From: Streptomyces sp. NBC_01224
GTDB taxonomy: Bacteria; Actinomycetota; Actinomycetes; Streptomycetales; Streptomycetaceae
Assembly (NCBI RefSeq): GCF_036002945.1
Contig: NZ_CP108529.1
Location: 9,233,001-9,297,000 of the forward strand
Length of the DNA stretch: 64,000 bases
Direction: 5' to 3'
Part shown: one piece after another, positions 8,675 to 17,758 of the stretch
Layout of the letters: each line of letters opens with the position of its first letter
Position numbering within the stretch: position 1 is the stretch's first letter
Translations under genes and position numbers: made by a program
The notes under the pieces: model-generated
Database searches by the model: none
What the model saw: the letters and a program-made list of their open reading frames with translations, nothing else
Told to the model about the DNA's origin: nothing

Positions 8675-9955
8675 ATGGACACCACACGCAGAGCTCTGTT
8701 CAAGGGCATCGCGGCCGTTCCCCTCGCGGTGACGGCCGGAGGGTTGCTCGTACCGTCCGTGGCGCGGGCGGCGGAGCCGGGGTACGGGCTGAGGATGTAC
8801 GACCGTGACGGAGCGCCGACCGGCACGACGTGGGCGGCCGCCACTCAGGGGCTGATCACGAGGCAGCGGCTCGGCGTGGCCGACCTCGTCGACGACGTGC
8901 TCGACAGGGCCGAGCGGCGCGCCTCGGCGCCCGGTGACTGGCGCGACGGCCCGGGTTCCGCCCCGAAGCCCGACCGGTTCGACTTCGCCTTCGGGTGGGA
9001 CGCGAGGTCCTCGTACCGCGAGGACGCCCACGGGAAGCGCTGGTACCCACAGGGCATCACCACCAGCCACGACGCCTATGGCGGCTCCGTACCGGGCAGT
9101 GGGGGCAAGACGGTCGCCCTCGTCTCCTGGTACGACAAGCAGACGGCCGGCAACCAGGGCGCCAAGGTGTCCGTCATCGACGTCACCCGAACCGGGGCGT
9201 CGAGCCGCCCGCGGTACGACCACGTCCTGCTGGTCGAGCCCACCAAGGAGTCGGGCGAGCCTTTCGACTTCAAGGTCACCACCCTCCACGCCGGGGGCAT
9301 CGCATGGGTGGGGAAGTGGCTGTACGTGGCGGACAGGAACCGGGGCCTGTATGTCTTCGACACCACCAGGATGCTCAAGGTGTCCCGCGGGTCGACGGGG
9401 GAGACCCGGGAGCGCGCCAAGAGCTGGTGCGGCTATCACGCCGGAGACAAGAAGTACTACGCGCACGGCTACCGGTACGTCATGCCCCTGCATCATGTGT
9501 ATCGGCCCGCCGGCTGGTCGGCGAACCTGGCGTACTCCCAGGTGTCCCTGGACCGCACCCAGGGGGCCGCTCAGTCGCTTGTCGTCAGCGAGTACTTCGA
9601 GAAGAGCCGCGACGGCGTGGCGGTCCGCTGGAACCTGAACAGCGCCGGCTACATCACCGCAGAGCGGGCCGCCTCCACTTGGCCGCTGCGCATCGCCAGG
9701 GTGCAGGGCGCGGTCTGCGTCGGTGACCGGACGTACTACTCGGCCAACGCCCCCGTGAAACCCGCTGCGCCCAAGGGCCCGAAGCAGGGAAGTCTTTGGC
9801 TGCAGAGGCCCTGGGGCGCGAAGATGACCGCGCCGCGTGGCAAGCTCACTCTGGGGCCGGAAGACCTCAGCTACCAGCCACGGGCCGGGGGAGGCTCGCT
9901 CTGGTGCCTCGCCGAACACGAAGACACCAGGCGCGTCTACCGCATCCGCCTCTGA
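8675..9955 (+). CDS. Tat-exported protein of unknown function
   Basis: 426 residues. The N-terminus has a twin-arginine signal (TTRRALFKG, then a hydrophobic stretch ending VARAAEP), so the protein is probably folded before export. The mature part lacks motifs I can name but contains strand-rich blocks such as HAGGIAWVGKWLYVADRNRG and YVFDTTRML, reminiscent of a beta-propeller-like secreted protein. ATG at 8675 directly precedes the twin-arginine motif. It has no operon partner and looks intact, unlike its neighbours. Confidence 0.8.
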   Translation: MDTTRRALFKGIAAVPLAVTAGGLLVPSVARAAEPGYGLRMYDRDGAPTGTTWAAATQGLITRQRLGVADLVDDVLDRAERRASAPGDWRDGPGSAPKPDRFDFAFGWDARSSYREDAHGKRWYPQGITTSHDAYGGSVPGSGGKTVALVSWYDKQTAGNQGAKVSVIDVTRTGASSRPRYDHVLLVEPTKESGEPFDFKVTTLHAGGIAWVGKWLYVADRNRGLYVFDTTRMLKVSRGSTGETRERAKSWCGYHAGDKKYYAHGYRYVMPLHHVYRPAGWSANLAYSQVSLDRTQGAAQSLVVSEYFEKSRDGVAVRWNLNSAGYITAERAASTWPLRIARVQGAVCVGDRTYYSANAPVKPAAPKGPKQGSLWLQRPWGAKMTAPRGKLTLGPEDLSYQPRAGGGSLWCLAEHEDTRRVYRIRL

Positions 9956-10227
9956 CAGCCACCACCCCGGCCATGGCCACATCGGCGAGGCCGCGACGCT
10001 GGCGGCCCGCTCCGCGGTCCCCGGGTACGTGGACCTGTGTACCGGTACGCAGGGACGTTCGGCGTCGGCATCGACACCGTCGACCCACCGGGCAGCCAGG
10101 GCAGGCGACGCACCACCACCGCTCCACACCGCACTCGCCAACCAGCCACCAGCCGCGTCGACGACGCTTCAGGTCAACACGCTTTGGGCTGCCATCCGGC
10201 ACCGGCCTCGCCCCAGGAGCGCACAGC
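9956..10227. other. Gap without a recognisable gene
   Basis: Only GC-rich frames on both strands; nothing resembling a gene, repeat or hairpin that I can support. Confidence 0.3.
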
Positions 10228-10495
10228 ATGTTCGACCCCGCCCAGAAGCACCCGTGTCCTGACGCCTTCCGGCCGGATGAAGCACCTGCGCCGCATGCAC
10301 TGCTGGCGCCGCTGATCGGATTCCTCGGCACCTGGGCGGTCGGGGCCGCGGCGGGTAGCCGACGCTCGCCGAGGAATTCGTGTACGCCCAGGAGGTCACC
10401 TTCAGCCACGAGGGGAGGCCATCTCTGCGCTACGAGGCGCGCGCCTGGCTGCTCGACGGCGAGCCGGGCTCCGGGCGCGCGATGACGCGCGCCCG
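10228..10495 (+). pseudogene. FABP/nitrobindin-like (heme-binding) protein, broken
   Basis: AGGAG nine bases before ATG 10228 opens MFDPAQKHPCPDAF and PLIGFLGTW, the start of actinobacterial FABP-family (nitrobindin-like) proteins. One inserted base follows GTW, and in the corrected frame the Tyr codon of the conserved GGYPTL has become TAG. The frame then reads LAEEFVYAQEVTFSHEG and RYEARAWLLDGE before diverging. The C-terminal half of the barrel is deleted. Two independent lesions plus truncation make this a clear pseudogene. Confidence 0.7.
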
Positions 10496-10614
10496 GCCGC
10501 GTCGGGCGAGGGCCCCACCTGGGACCCGGTGACCGGGCGGCCGGATGCGAGGCAGGGTTGACCGGCGTCGCCTTCGGGTCGGCCTGACCTGTGGCGTCGG
10601 CCTGTTGGACGACT

Positions 10615-10850
10615 GGAGGGGCGCGGCACCGGCGGACGCTGCACCGCAACTGGCGGCCGGGCGACGTTGTGGACGTGCCGATGCCCTTCAGCCTGCGCGT
10701 GGAGAAGGCCAACGAGGCGCCGAGCGCGCAGTCCCTCTTCTACGGGCCCGTGCTGCCCGCCGGACGGAGCAACGAGCGCACGCCGCGCCCGTTCTCGCTG
10801 TACCGGCATCTGGGTTGGGGTCGGCTTTCCCCGGGGTGTCGCCGGTCGCG
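10615..10850 (+). pseudogene. GH127-type (beta-L-arabinofuranosidase-like) C-terminal fragment
   Basis: The frame reads NWRPGDVVDVPMPFSLRVEK followed by QSLFYGPVLPAG and PFSLYRHLG, the beta-sandwich segment near the C-terminus of GH127 glycosidases. Neither the catalytic (alpha/alpha)6 barrel nor the true end is present. It directly follows the FABP remnant, so a deletion probably joined the two. Confidence 0.55.
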
Positions 10851-11024
10851 GGCGAGGGGCCGGGGCAAGCCTGAGCCGGGTGTGGGCGGGTCTTCTCCCA
10901 GGGCGGGGGAGGGCTGTCGGGGGCGAGGAGCTGATGGCGCCTCTCTGGCGCTGAGCGAGGGCCGGCCGGCCCGTGGGGGAAGGCCGGCCGGCGGGGAAGG
11001 GGTGCTGGTTCGGTGTGTGTCGGG

Positions 11025-12176
11025 TCAGAGCGCCGGCACGTAGTACGGGGAGACGTTCATCCAGCCGTTGGCTGCCGCGCCGTTGCGCGTGCCGCTGGTG
11101 GTCTTGGCCAGGGTGTACCAGGAGTCGACGTAGTCCGGGTCGTCGGTCCACCAGGAGGTGGGGACGGCGTCCAGGAGTGCGTCGGCGAGGGGTATGTACG
11201 CGCCCTGGTCGGTGATCGTCAGGAGGACCGAGACGATGGCCTTGGCGAGCGCCTGGTAGTTGGTGTCGCCGTCGTCCTCCATCATGACCGCGTCGGCCAT
11301 GCTGTACTTGTAGTTCGACCAGTTCACGAGGACCTGGTTCGGGTAGTACGTGGTGGCGGCCTTGTTCAGGTACGGCATCTCGACGGTATCGACGCGCGGC
11401 TTGCCGTCCTTGCCGAAGCCGGTGACGAGGGTGAAGATCTCGGCATCACCCTTGATTCCCGGCTCCTTGACGTCGGAGATCCGCACCGAGTTGATCAGGG
11501 TGGTGTCGATGCCCGTCGCGGCCAGGGGCGCTCCGGCTCTCACTTCGGCGGCCGGGACCGGGACGTCGAGCCCCTCCGACTCCAGGACCTCGTTGACGAC
11601 CTTCAGCCCTGCGGTGACGGCCTTGGCGCCGTCGATGTCGACGAGGTAGACAGGCCGGTCGGGGACGGTGTCGACGGCCAGCTCGTGGGCGGTGCCCCGG
11701 CTGTCGTACGCGGTGAACGTGGCGGCGTCGTCGGACGGGGCGGCGGCAACCAGCGGAGCCGTACCCGCGGTGAGCCCGGTCTTCATCGAGGCGTCCGCCA
11801 GACCCAGGCGCAGCAGCGAACCGACGTCGCTGCCCAGGCCCTTGGCGGCGGCGACGCCCTGGTCGGCAGTGGCCATCTCTGCGGCGAGGCTCTTGCCGGC
11901 GGCCGTGGTGGAGCCGCTGGTGAGCGCCCGCAGGTCCACCGAGTCCGCGGCCACCGCGGCTGTGCGGACCTGTCTCTTCCAGGCCGGATCGGCCAGGGAC
12001 CTGGCGAGGGCGAGAGCGGTTGCGTCCTCTATCCCGGAGACCGAGGACGCCGGGGTGGTGGCGGTCTCGGCCGTCTCGGTCTGCGCTGCCAGCGCGGTGC
12101 CCTGAAGGGGGATCAGAGCGGTTGCGGCCAGAACAACCCCGGTCAGGGCTGCACGCAGCGGAGTGGATGCACTCAA
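11025..12176 (-). CDS. Secreted DUF3103 family protein
   Basis: 383 residues. A Sec signal peptide runs from LRAALTGVVLAATALIPLQG with an AxA-type cleavage site after ALAA. The C-terminal ~200 residues, including VRISDVKEPGIKGDAEIF, TTYYPNQVLVNW and TWYTLAKTT-like sequence near the end, match DUF3103, a secreted family sometimes described as peptidase-like; I see no established catalytic motif. The start is TTG at 12176, supported by AGGAG seven bases upstream. It is monocistronic and intact. Confidence 0.8.
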   Translation of the reverse strand: MSASTPLRAALTGVVLAATALIPLQGTALAAQTETAETATTPASSVSGIEDATALALARSLADPAWKRQVRTAAVAADSVDLRALTSGSTTAAGKSLAAEMATADQGVAAAKGLGSDVGSLLRLGLADASMKTGLTAGTAPLVAAAPSDDAATFTAYDSRGTAHELAVDTVPDRPVYLVDIDGAKAVTAGLKVVNEVLESEGLDVPVPAAEVRAGAPLAATGIDTTLINSVRISDVKEPGIKGDAEIFTLVTGFGKDGKPRVDTVEMPYLNKAATTYYPNQVLVNWSNYKYSMADAVMMEDDGDTNYQALAKAIVSVLLTITDQGAYIPLADALLDAVPTSWWTDDPDYVDSWYTLAKTTSGTRNGAAANGWMNVSPYYVPAL

Positions 12177-12522
12177 GGCGATCTCCTGCTGAATAAGTGG
12201 TGCATTACGGTGACGGGCGGGTCCTGTCTATGCGGGTAGACCCGTCTGGATGAATGTGCATGACAAGGCATCGGCAAACCATCCCAGCGCAAAATCTCTC
12301 CGGCTCATTCGCCCGGCCGGGCAGACCCCGGCGAACTGCCCGCGCCCTCACTCCCGCCGCTGAACCCATCACCCCGCCCCACCGCACGCGCTGCCCCGTC
12401 GAACAGACCGCTCCGGCCTTCACCTCGACCCAACACGGAGCGCGACCGTACGTGCCGCAGGTCACCTCGGCGGGCGCCAGGCCGGCTGTCGCCGTTGAGG
12501 GGCAGCACAGCGTCCGGCTTCG
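12177..12522. other. Gap upstream of the DUF3103 gene
   Basis: Presumably holds the promoter of the leftward DUF3103 gene. I cannot define promoter boxes and see no gene. Confidence 0.3.
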
Positions 12523-12770
12523 GTGGACGGTGCCCAGCAGCTTGGCGATCGAGGTGATCGAGCGGCCGAGGCCGTTGCCGTCACCGGGCGGCTCCACCTC
12601 GGGGCGTCCGTCATTGCCGCCCGCCCCGACCAGCAGACCGCGGTCGACGCCCACATCGCCGAGGCGAAGCGGTGTGCCGAACAGACCGACGACGCCTCCG
12701 ACATCCACTGCCTCAGGTTCGGCCCCACAAACATGGCCTTGCGTGAGATGTCGGCCGCCGCGCGGAGCCG
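12523..12770 (+). pseudogene. XRE regulator TPR-region fragment
   Basis: The frame contains TGRLHLGASVIAARPDQQTA then HIAEAKRCAEQTDD and FGPTNMALREMSA, the helical repeat region found at the C-terminus of actinomycete XRE-type regulators. The N-terminal DNA-binding domain is missing and the frame continues into opposite-strand transposase sequence at about 12775. Confidence 0.5.
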
Positions 12771-12774
12771 GATG

Positions 12775-13015
12775 ACCACGGCTGCTGCGGTGTTGCTGTA
12801 CGCCTTGCCGACCGCGAGGCTGTCGGGCTCTTGCGCGGACTGCCCGGCCCGAGCCGCGGTATGCGAATCTTCTCCAGCACCGTGTGGAACTGGATGCAGT
12901 CCGCCCGCTGCCCGCGGGTGACAACCAGGGACGGTGGGCGGCAGCGGCCGTCCGCGCCCAGGTGGAGCTCGCTGGTGAGCCCACCGTTCGAGCGGCCCGG
13001 TCCCTCGCTTCCCGC
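12775..13015 (-). pseudogene. IS5-family transposase internal fragment
   Basis: Minus strand reads GRSNGGLTSELHLGADGRC, LVVTRGQRADC and FHTVLEKIRIPRLGPG, the segment around the first catalytic region of IS5-family DDE transposases, then shifts frame before an AYSN block (usually DKAYS). Both ends are missing. It abuts the XRE fragment head-on. Confidence 0.65.
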
Positions 13016-13229
13016 ACCACCTCCACCAGGCGGGCGAGCAGGCTCGGCCAGGGTGTTTCGCCCCGGTGTTCTGCTGTTCAGGCTCCCTCTTGGCGCACGG
13101 GCCGGCGGTGGGTCGGTGCGGGCGCCTGCTGCGGGATGATGAGGACGCACGATGGTGGTGGTGCCGGCCGGGACACCCCAGTCGATTTCCCCGGTCGCGT
13201 CCGCTGCGGCCCGGATCTGGACAGCCCTC

Positions 13230-13727
13230 TCAGCGGGGCGGCAGGTGGAAGGCGCGGTGCATTTCCCGCAGACGGTCGGCCAGAGCCGGGACAGGGCCCT
13301 GGATCACGAGGCCGGGCGCCACGTCCTGTACTGCCAAGGAACGCACCGGTGATGACGGTACGCCCAGCTCGGTCAGCCACTGTGTCAACTGGGCCGCGGA
13401 GTGGGCGTAGACGATGCGGCCGAGGCCGACCCAGCCGTGTGCGGCCGAGCACATGGCGCAGTGCTCGCCGGAGGTGAAGACGGTGGCCGCGGCCCGCTGG
13501 GCCGCCGTGAGGTGCACGGCGGCCCAGCGGGCCAGTTCGAACTCCGGATGCCGCGTGCTGTCGCCGAGACTGCGCACGCGGTTGCGGTCTTCGGCGAGGA
13601 TCTGGCCATCGGCACTCACCAGGACGGAGCCGAAGGGCTGGTCCCCGGCCCGCAGTGCCTCGGCCGCCAGCTGGACGGTCCGCTCCAGGTGCTGGTGCTC
13701 CACGCTGGTCAGTTCGGCAGATGACAA
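13230..13727 (-). CDS. Cytidine/deoxycytidylate-deaminase-like nucleoside deaminase
   Basis: 165 residues. Zinc site: H60-P-E62 in TRHPEFELA and the cysteine pair C90/C93 in SGEHCAMC, where His replaces the usual Pro before the first Cys. The family deaminates cytosine, guanine, adenine or related rings in the cytoplasm; the substrate is not predictable here. The start is TTG at 13727 with AGGGAG six bases upstream. It is divergent from the amidohydrolase at 14104, and GntR-type sites lie between them, so co-regulation in base catabolism is likely. Confidence 0.85.
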   Translation of the reverse strand: MSSAELTSVEHQHLERTVQLAAEALRAGDQPFGSVLVSADGQILAEDRNRVRSLGDSTRHPEFELARWAAVHLTAAQRAAATVFTSGEHCAMCSAAHGWVGLGRIVYAHSAAQLTQWLTELGVPSSPVRSLAVQDVAPGLVIQGPVPALADRLREMHRAFHLPPR

Positions 13728-13959
13728 GAATCGCTCCCTACGTCTACGGGATCACCCCCGCCGTCAGGGGGAGATCCCACGGCACCCACTGTGCCAGGCC
13801 GTGGTCTGAGGCGTCCAAGAGATGTCAGCCATCGCAGCCATCGGCGGCGCCTATCGCCGCGCGGCGACGGTGGTTCGGCAGCGGCCCCTCGGCGGTGGCA
13901 TTCGAGCGTTCCTGCACCCGGGCTGCGGTACGAGCTGAGCAGTGCCCCATCATAAATCT

Positions 13960-13967
13960 GTATACCA
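13960..13967. promoter_or_regulatory. GTATACCA half-palindrome, possible GntR site
   Basis: GTATACCA lies between the divergent deaminase and amidohydrolase genes and matches the right half of the better sites at 14051 and 24511. Alone it is weak evidence. Confidence 0.3.
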
Positions 13968-14050
13968 AAAGATGTGCGGCGAGTGGTGATGAGCTGCTGC
14001 GTGTCGAGCACTCGCACGCGAAAAATACGTGAGGCCTTGTTCCGTGTCCA

Positions 14051-14064
14051 TATTCGGTATACCA
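14051..14064. promoter_or_regulatory. Putative GntR operator upstream of amidohydrolase
   Basis: TATTCGGTATACCA occurs here, 39 bases before the amidohydrolase ATG, and is identical over all 14 bases to the site at 24514-24527 between the GntR gene and a second amidohydrolase. FadR-subfamily GntR proteins bind TGGTATACCA-like palindromes. The binding protein is inferred to be the interrupted GntR of this island. Confidence 0.55.
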
Positions 14065-14103
14065 ATTAGCCCTCATTGGACATCGAGCGTCGAGGAGCCC
14101 GCC

Positions 14104-15423
14104 ATGTGTGTCGATTCCGCCCCGCCCCCGCCCGGTCGTGTCACCCGTCGAGGCGTCCTCGCCGGCGCCGCCTCTCTGGCGGGCACCGGTGTCGCACTGT
14201 CCGCGGCCGCACCCTCGGCCCGGGCCGATTCCAGGAGCCGGCCCGGCAACGCAGTGGTCTTCCGTGATGTGCGGCCCTTCGGCGCGACGAACCCCGTGGA
14301 TCTCACCGTCGTCGACGGCCTGATCACCCGCGCCCGGGCCCCCCGAGGCGCCAAGGTGATCGACGGCGGCGGCCGTATCGCCCTGCCGTCCCTCGTGGAC
14401 GCGCACATCCACCCCGACAAGACGACGTGGGGCGGTCCCTGGGTCTCACGCAGGCCGGCGAACACCATCGCCGACTTCACCGCCCAGGACGTGGAGCTGT
14501 TCCGCAGTCAGCGGCGGCCGGTGGCCGAGCGGGCCCACGGGCTCATGGCGCACGCCGTGACCCGCGGGACGCGGGCCATGCGGGCCCACGCCGACATAGC
14601 TCCGGCCTACGGTCTCACCTGCGTGGAAGGTGTCGCGCAGGCACGCGAACGGCTCGAGCACGCGCTTGACGTGCAGATCGTGGCCTTCCCGCAGCACGGC
14701 GTCGTCCGCGCTCCCGGCACGGCGGCACTGCTGAAGGAGGCGGCTCGCAGTGGGCTCGTGGACATGATCGGTGGCATCGATCCGATCAGCTTCGACCAGG
14801 CCCTGGACGAGCAGTTGGACCTCGTCTTCGACCTTGCGGACCGGTACGGCGTCGGCGTGGACATCCATTTGCACGACCGGGGCGAGACGGGCCTGACGGT
14901 GCTGCGCGGCATCATCGACCGCACCCGGGCCCTATCCCTCCAGGGCAAGGTGACTGTCAGCCACGTCTTCTGCCTGCCCGGTCTCTCCGACACCGAACTG
15001 GCGGAGACGGCGGAGGAGCTGGGCAGCCTGGACATCTCCCTGACCACTGTGGCGCCCAACGAGTCGCTCGTCCTGCCGATTGCGAAGCTGCGGGAGCACG
15101 GCGTGCGGGTCGGGCTCGGCTCGGACGGAGTACGCGACTCCTGGAGCCCGTTCGGAAACGCGGACATGCTGCACCGGGCACACCTGCTCGGCTGGGTCAC
15201 GGACGTGCGCCTCGACAAGGAACTGGCGGCCTGTTACGAGGTGGGCGCGCACGGTGGCGCCGACGTCATGCGACTGCCCCGTGCCGACCTCTCCCCGGGC
15301 TCCCCGGCCGACTTCGTCCTGATGCGCGCCGAATGCCTGCCGCAGGTTGTGGTGGACATGCCGACGCGTGACATGGTGGTGCATGGCGGGCGGGTGGTGG
15401 CCCGGGACGGCGAACTGGCCTAA
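14104..15423 (+). CDS. Tat-signal cytosine-deaminase-like amidohydrolase
   Basis: 439 residues. The metal-dependent hydrolase fold is shown by HIH at residues 101-103 (DAHIHPDKT), an internal DIHLHDRGE, a VSHVFCLPG histidine and LGSDGVRDSW carrying the catalytic Asp. These fit the CodA/N-acyl-amino-acid-hydrolase-like branch that hydrolyses cyclic amidines or amides. The N-terminus holds VTRRGVLAGAASLAG, a twin-arginine signal, so export is predicted, which is unusual for a deaminase. ATG 14104 is chosen because AGGAG sits upstream and the signal follows at once. It likely acts with the neighbouring deaminases and cyanase in nitrogen recovery. Confidence 0.85.
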   Translation: MCVDSAPPPPGRVTRRGVLAGAASLAGTGVALSAAAPSARADSRSRPGNAVVFRDVRPFGATNPVDLTVVDGLITRARAPRGAKVIDGGGRIALPSLVDAHIHPDKTTWGGPWVSRRPANTIADFTAQDVELFRSQRRPVAERAHGLMAHAVTRGTRAMRAHADIAPAYGLTCVEGVAQARERLEHALDVQIVAFPQHGVVRAPGTAALLKEAARSGLVDMIGGIDPISFDQALDEQLDLVFDLADRYGVGVDIHLHDRGETGLTVLRGIIDRTRALSLQGKVTVSHVFCLPGLSDTELAETAEELGSLDISLTTVAPNESLVLPIAKLREHGVRVGLGSDGVRDSWSPFGNADMLHRAHLLGWVTDVRLDKELAACYEVGAHGGADVMRLPRADLSPGSPADFVLMRAECLPQVVVDMPTRDMVVHGGRVVARDGELA

Positions 15424-15809
15424 CGGCCGGTTCTGCGTTTCCGCCCCGGCAGTGCCCCGTCGCATCGGTACGCGCACGACGTGACGGGATGCCCGCTGCA
15501 GGCGGGAGGACTCAGCGACTCGTGGATGCCGGGGCGGATGTGGGAGGCGCGGGAGGGCGTACGTGACGGGAGGCGCCGGCTGGACGGGCGCGAGGACAGC
15601 CGGTACGTGCCGTCAAGCCGCGGAGGAGTTCTTGCGCCAGGCCGTCAGGGTGCGCGCAGCCGAGGAGGCACGCCTCGCGGCCCACAGGCCCGCCATCGCC
15701 GCACCTGAGGAGGCCTCAGGCCTTGGCGGCAGGTCCGCAGGCCCGACCGGTACGGGCGGAAGGTGCGCGAGCGGGTGCCACAGAACCCTGTGGCGGTTTG
15801 TCGGCGTTC
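15424..15809. other. Gap without a recognisable gene
   Basis: 386 bases between the amidohydrolase and the convergent ankyrin gene. No gene, no clear terminator; only low-complexity frames. Confidence 0.3.
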
Positions 15810-16595
15810 TCACTGACGCAGCAGTTGCGCGATCTCGGTGTAGCCGTGTCGCCGGGCATGCTGTAGTGGGCTGACACCGTCCCTGTCGCTGATGGAGCGG
15901 TCGGCTCCTGCTTCAAGGAGCAGTTTGACGACTTCCTGGTGGTCCTGGCCGCCGTTGCCGAGGATGACGGCCTCCAGGAGCGCGGTCCAGCCGAGGTTGT
16001 TCACGTGGTTGATATCGATGTCGATCTGCGGATTGGTGGTGACCTCCCTTACGTATTCGGCGTGGCCTCGCTCCGATGCGGGGATGAGGGAGGTGCCGCC
16101 GTATCGATTGACGACGGTGTAGTCGGGGTGGGCGGCGGTCAAGGTCCGTGCCATGGCGGCGCTGCCGGTCACTCCTGTCACCAACCACGGCGTGTCGTGC
16201 TGCTGGTCGAGCGCGTCAGGGTCTGCACCGGCCTCGATGAGGGTCTGGGCCGCCTTGACGTGGTTGCCGGTGACCGCCAGTAGGAGCGGGGTCCGGCGGT
16301 TCTCGTCGCGGGTTTCCACATCGGCGCCGCGTCGGAGGGCCTCGCGCACGGCGTCTGTGTCACCGGAGCGTGCCGCTTCGAGGAGGTCCGGACCGGTGGC
16401 CGGTTCTGCGGGGGAGTGCGCCGTGGAAGGCGAACGCGCCGGAGACTTCACGGGTGAGGGGGTGCCGGCCTTGGCAGGGGTGGAACGCTGCTGGGCACTG
16501 TTGTCGCTGCCGGATTGGGTGGTGCAGGCGGTCGTGACCGCGAGCACGCCCGCCAGTGCCGCGAACAGGCGGGTGGAGCGTCGTACAGGTGTCAT
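15810..16595 (-). CDS. Ankyrin-repeat lipoprotein
   Basis: 261 residues from ATG 16595, supported by AGAGGA six bases upstream. The N-terminus MTPVRRSTRLFAALAGVLAV ends in lipobox TTAC, so it is predicted to be lipid-anchored outside the membrane. A Ser/Pro/Ala-rich linker is followed by five or so ankyrin repeats from ~residue 75 (LLEAARSGDTDAVREAL, TPLLLAVTGNHVKAAQTLIE, LEAGADRSISDRDG). Ankyrin proteins act by protein binding; the partner is unknown. It is intact and convergent with the amidohydrolase. Confidence 0.85.
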   Translation of the reverse strand: MTPVRRSTRLFAALAGVLAVTTACTTQSGSDNSAQQRSTPAKAGTPSPVKSPARSPSTAHSPAEPATGPDLLEAARSGDTDAVREALRRGADVETRDENRRTPLLLAVTGNHVKAAQTLIEAGADPDALDQQHDTPWLVTGVTGSAAMARTLTAAHPDYTVVNRYGGTSLIPASERGHAEYVREVTTNPQIDIDINHVNNLGWTALLEAVILGNGGQDHQEVVKLLLEAGADRSISDRDGVSPLQHARRHGYTEIAQLLRQ

Positions 16596-17135
16596 TAATC
16601 CTCTTTCGGCTCGAATGGCCGCCGGTTCCCGAGCCCTTCGACGGGCGGGAAGCGGCAGCACCGCGGGACGCCGGGCGGAAGCAGGTGATCTGCACCATCC
16701 ACCCTCACGTCGCGCACGGGCGCCGCGGTGGGTGAAGTGGCTCGGACAGTGGAGCAGTGCGGTGGACTGTTCTGTCGGCCGAACGGTTGATGTGCCGCGT
16801 CCGCAGGCCGGACGGAGGCATCATCGGCGGGGCTGCGGCGCGGCCGTGTCGCGGTGCCTGGGCTGTCGGCCCTGGCCGGGACGCGGACGCAGGCCGGCGG
16901 CACCGTGCCGGAATGCGCGGTCCGCGGTCGGCTGTCCGGCGGGGGCGGAGGGCGCGGACGGTGGCGTCGAGGCGCTGGCAGAGGGAGGGGCCCGACGACG
17001 ACCGGCGGGCCGGGGCCGCAGGAACGGCAAAGGGAGCGCAGGGCGCTCGGGCGCCGCGGACGCCGAAGCGACCACCGCGCCGGAACGCGAACGGAGACGT
17101 CGGGCTACCGCGCTGCACGTGCGGCCCGTCGCCTC
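16596..17135. other. Gap, 540 bases, no gene supported
   Basis: The sequence is extremely GC-rich with long open frames on both strands but no motif. It presumably includes the ankyrin promoter and the end of the deaminase transcript. Confidence 0.3.
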
Positions 17136-17636
17136 CTACGCGGCGGTCGGCGCCCCGGTGACACGCCGATTGCCTCCGTTGTGCTTCTGCCACAGCCGGT
17201 AGACCTCGACGGCCGCGTCCCGCGGTTCGTGGCGCATCGGCAGGCGGCGCTCGGTGTAGTCCTTGGCGAACTCGTCGTAGAGGGTGTCGAGTTCGAAGTA
17301 CTTGCGGACGTCCACGTAGTGCGGCTCGTAGGCATCGCGGGTGGTGAGGAAGACGACCTCGTCGGGGGAGCAGTAGTACAGCGAACCCAGGCACATGGGG
17401 CAGGGGTGGGCGAGCACGTAGATGGTGGCGCCGACCAGGTGCTCCGTGCCGAGCTTCCTGCAGGCCTCGCGGATGGCGAGGATCTCCGCGTGTGCGGTGG
17501 GGTCGGAGGTCTGGGCGACCTTGTTGGGGCTTTCGGCGAGGATCTCGCCGTCCTTGACGATGACGGTGGCGAAGGGGCGCCCGCCCTCTTCGACGTTCTG
17601 GCGGGCGAGGTCGATGGTGCGCTGGGCGAAGTCCAT
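17136..17636 (-). CDS. Guanine-deaminase-like nucleoside deaminase
   Basis: 166 residues from ATG 17636 with GGAGG upstream. The zinc and proton-shuttle residues are H49-A-E51 in TAHAEILAI and C79/C82 in HPCPMC. Length and the C-terminal region YFELDTLYDEFAKDY resemble the bacterial guanine deaminase (GuaD) group, but cytosine or another base is possible. It follows cynS by 122 bases on the same strand and is probably transcribed with cynT-cynS, placing ammonia release from bases next to cyanate detoxification. Confidence 0.85.
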   Translation of the reverse strand: MDFAQRTIDLARQNVEEGGRPFATVIVKDGEILAESPNKVAQTSDPTAHAEILAIREACRKLGTEHLVGATIYVLAHPCPMCLGSLYYCSPDEVVFLTTRDAYEPHYVDVRKYFELDTLYDEFAKDYTERRLPMRHEPRDAAVEVYRLWQKHNGGNRRVTGAPTAA

Positions 17637-17758
17637 GCGGAGGCCTCCGGTGGAAGGGGGCGCCTGGTGGGCAGGCGGTGTCCCGGGGGGAAGAGAGAGG
17701 GGGCGGGCTGGAGGGAACCGTGTCGCGCTCCGGCCCGCCGCAATCAATGGACGGTCCG

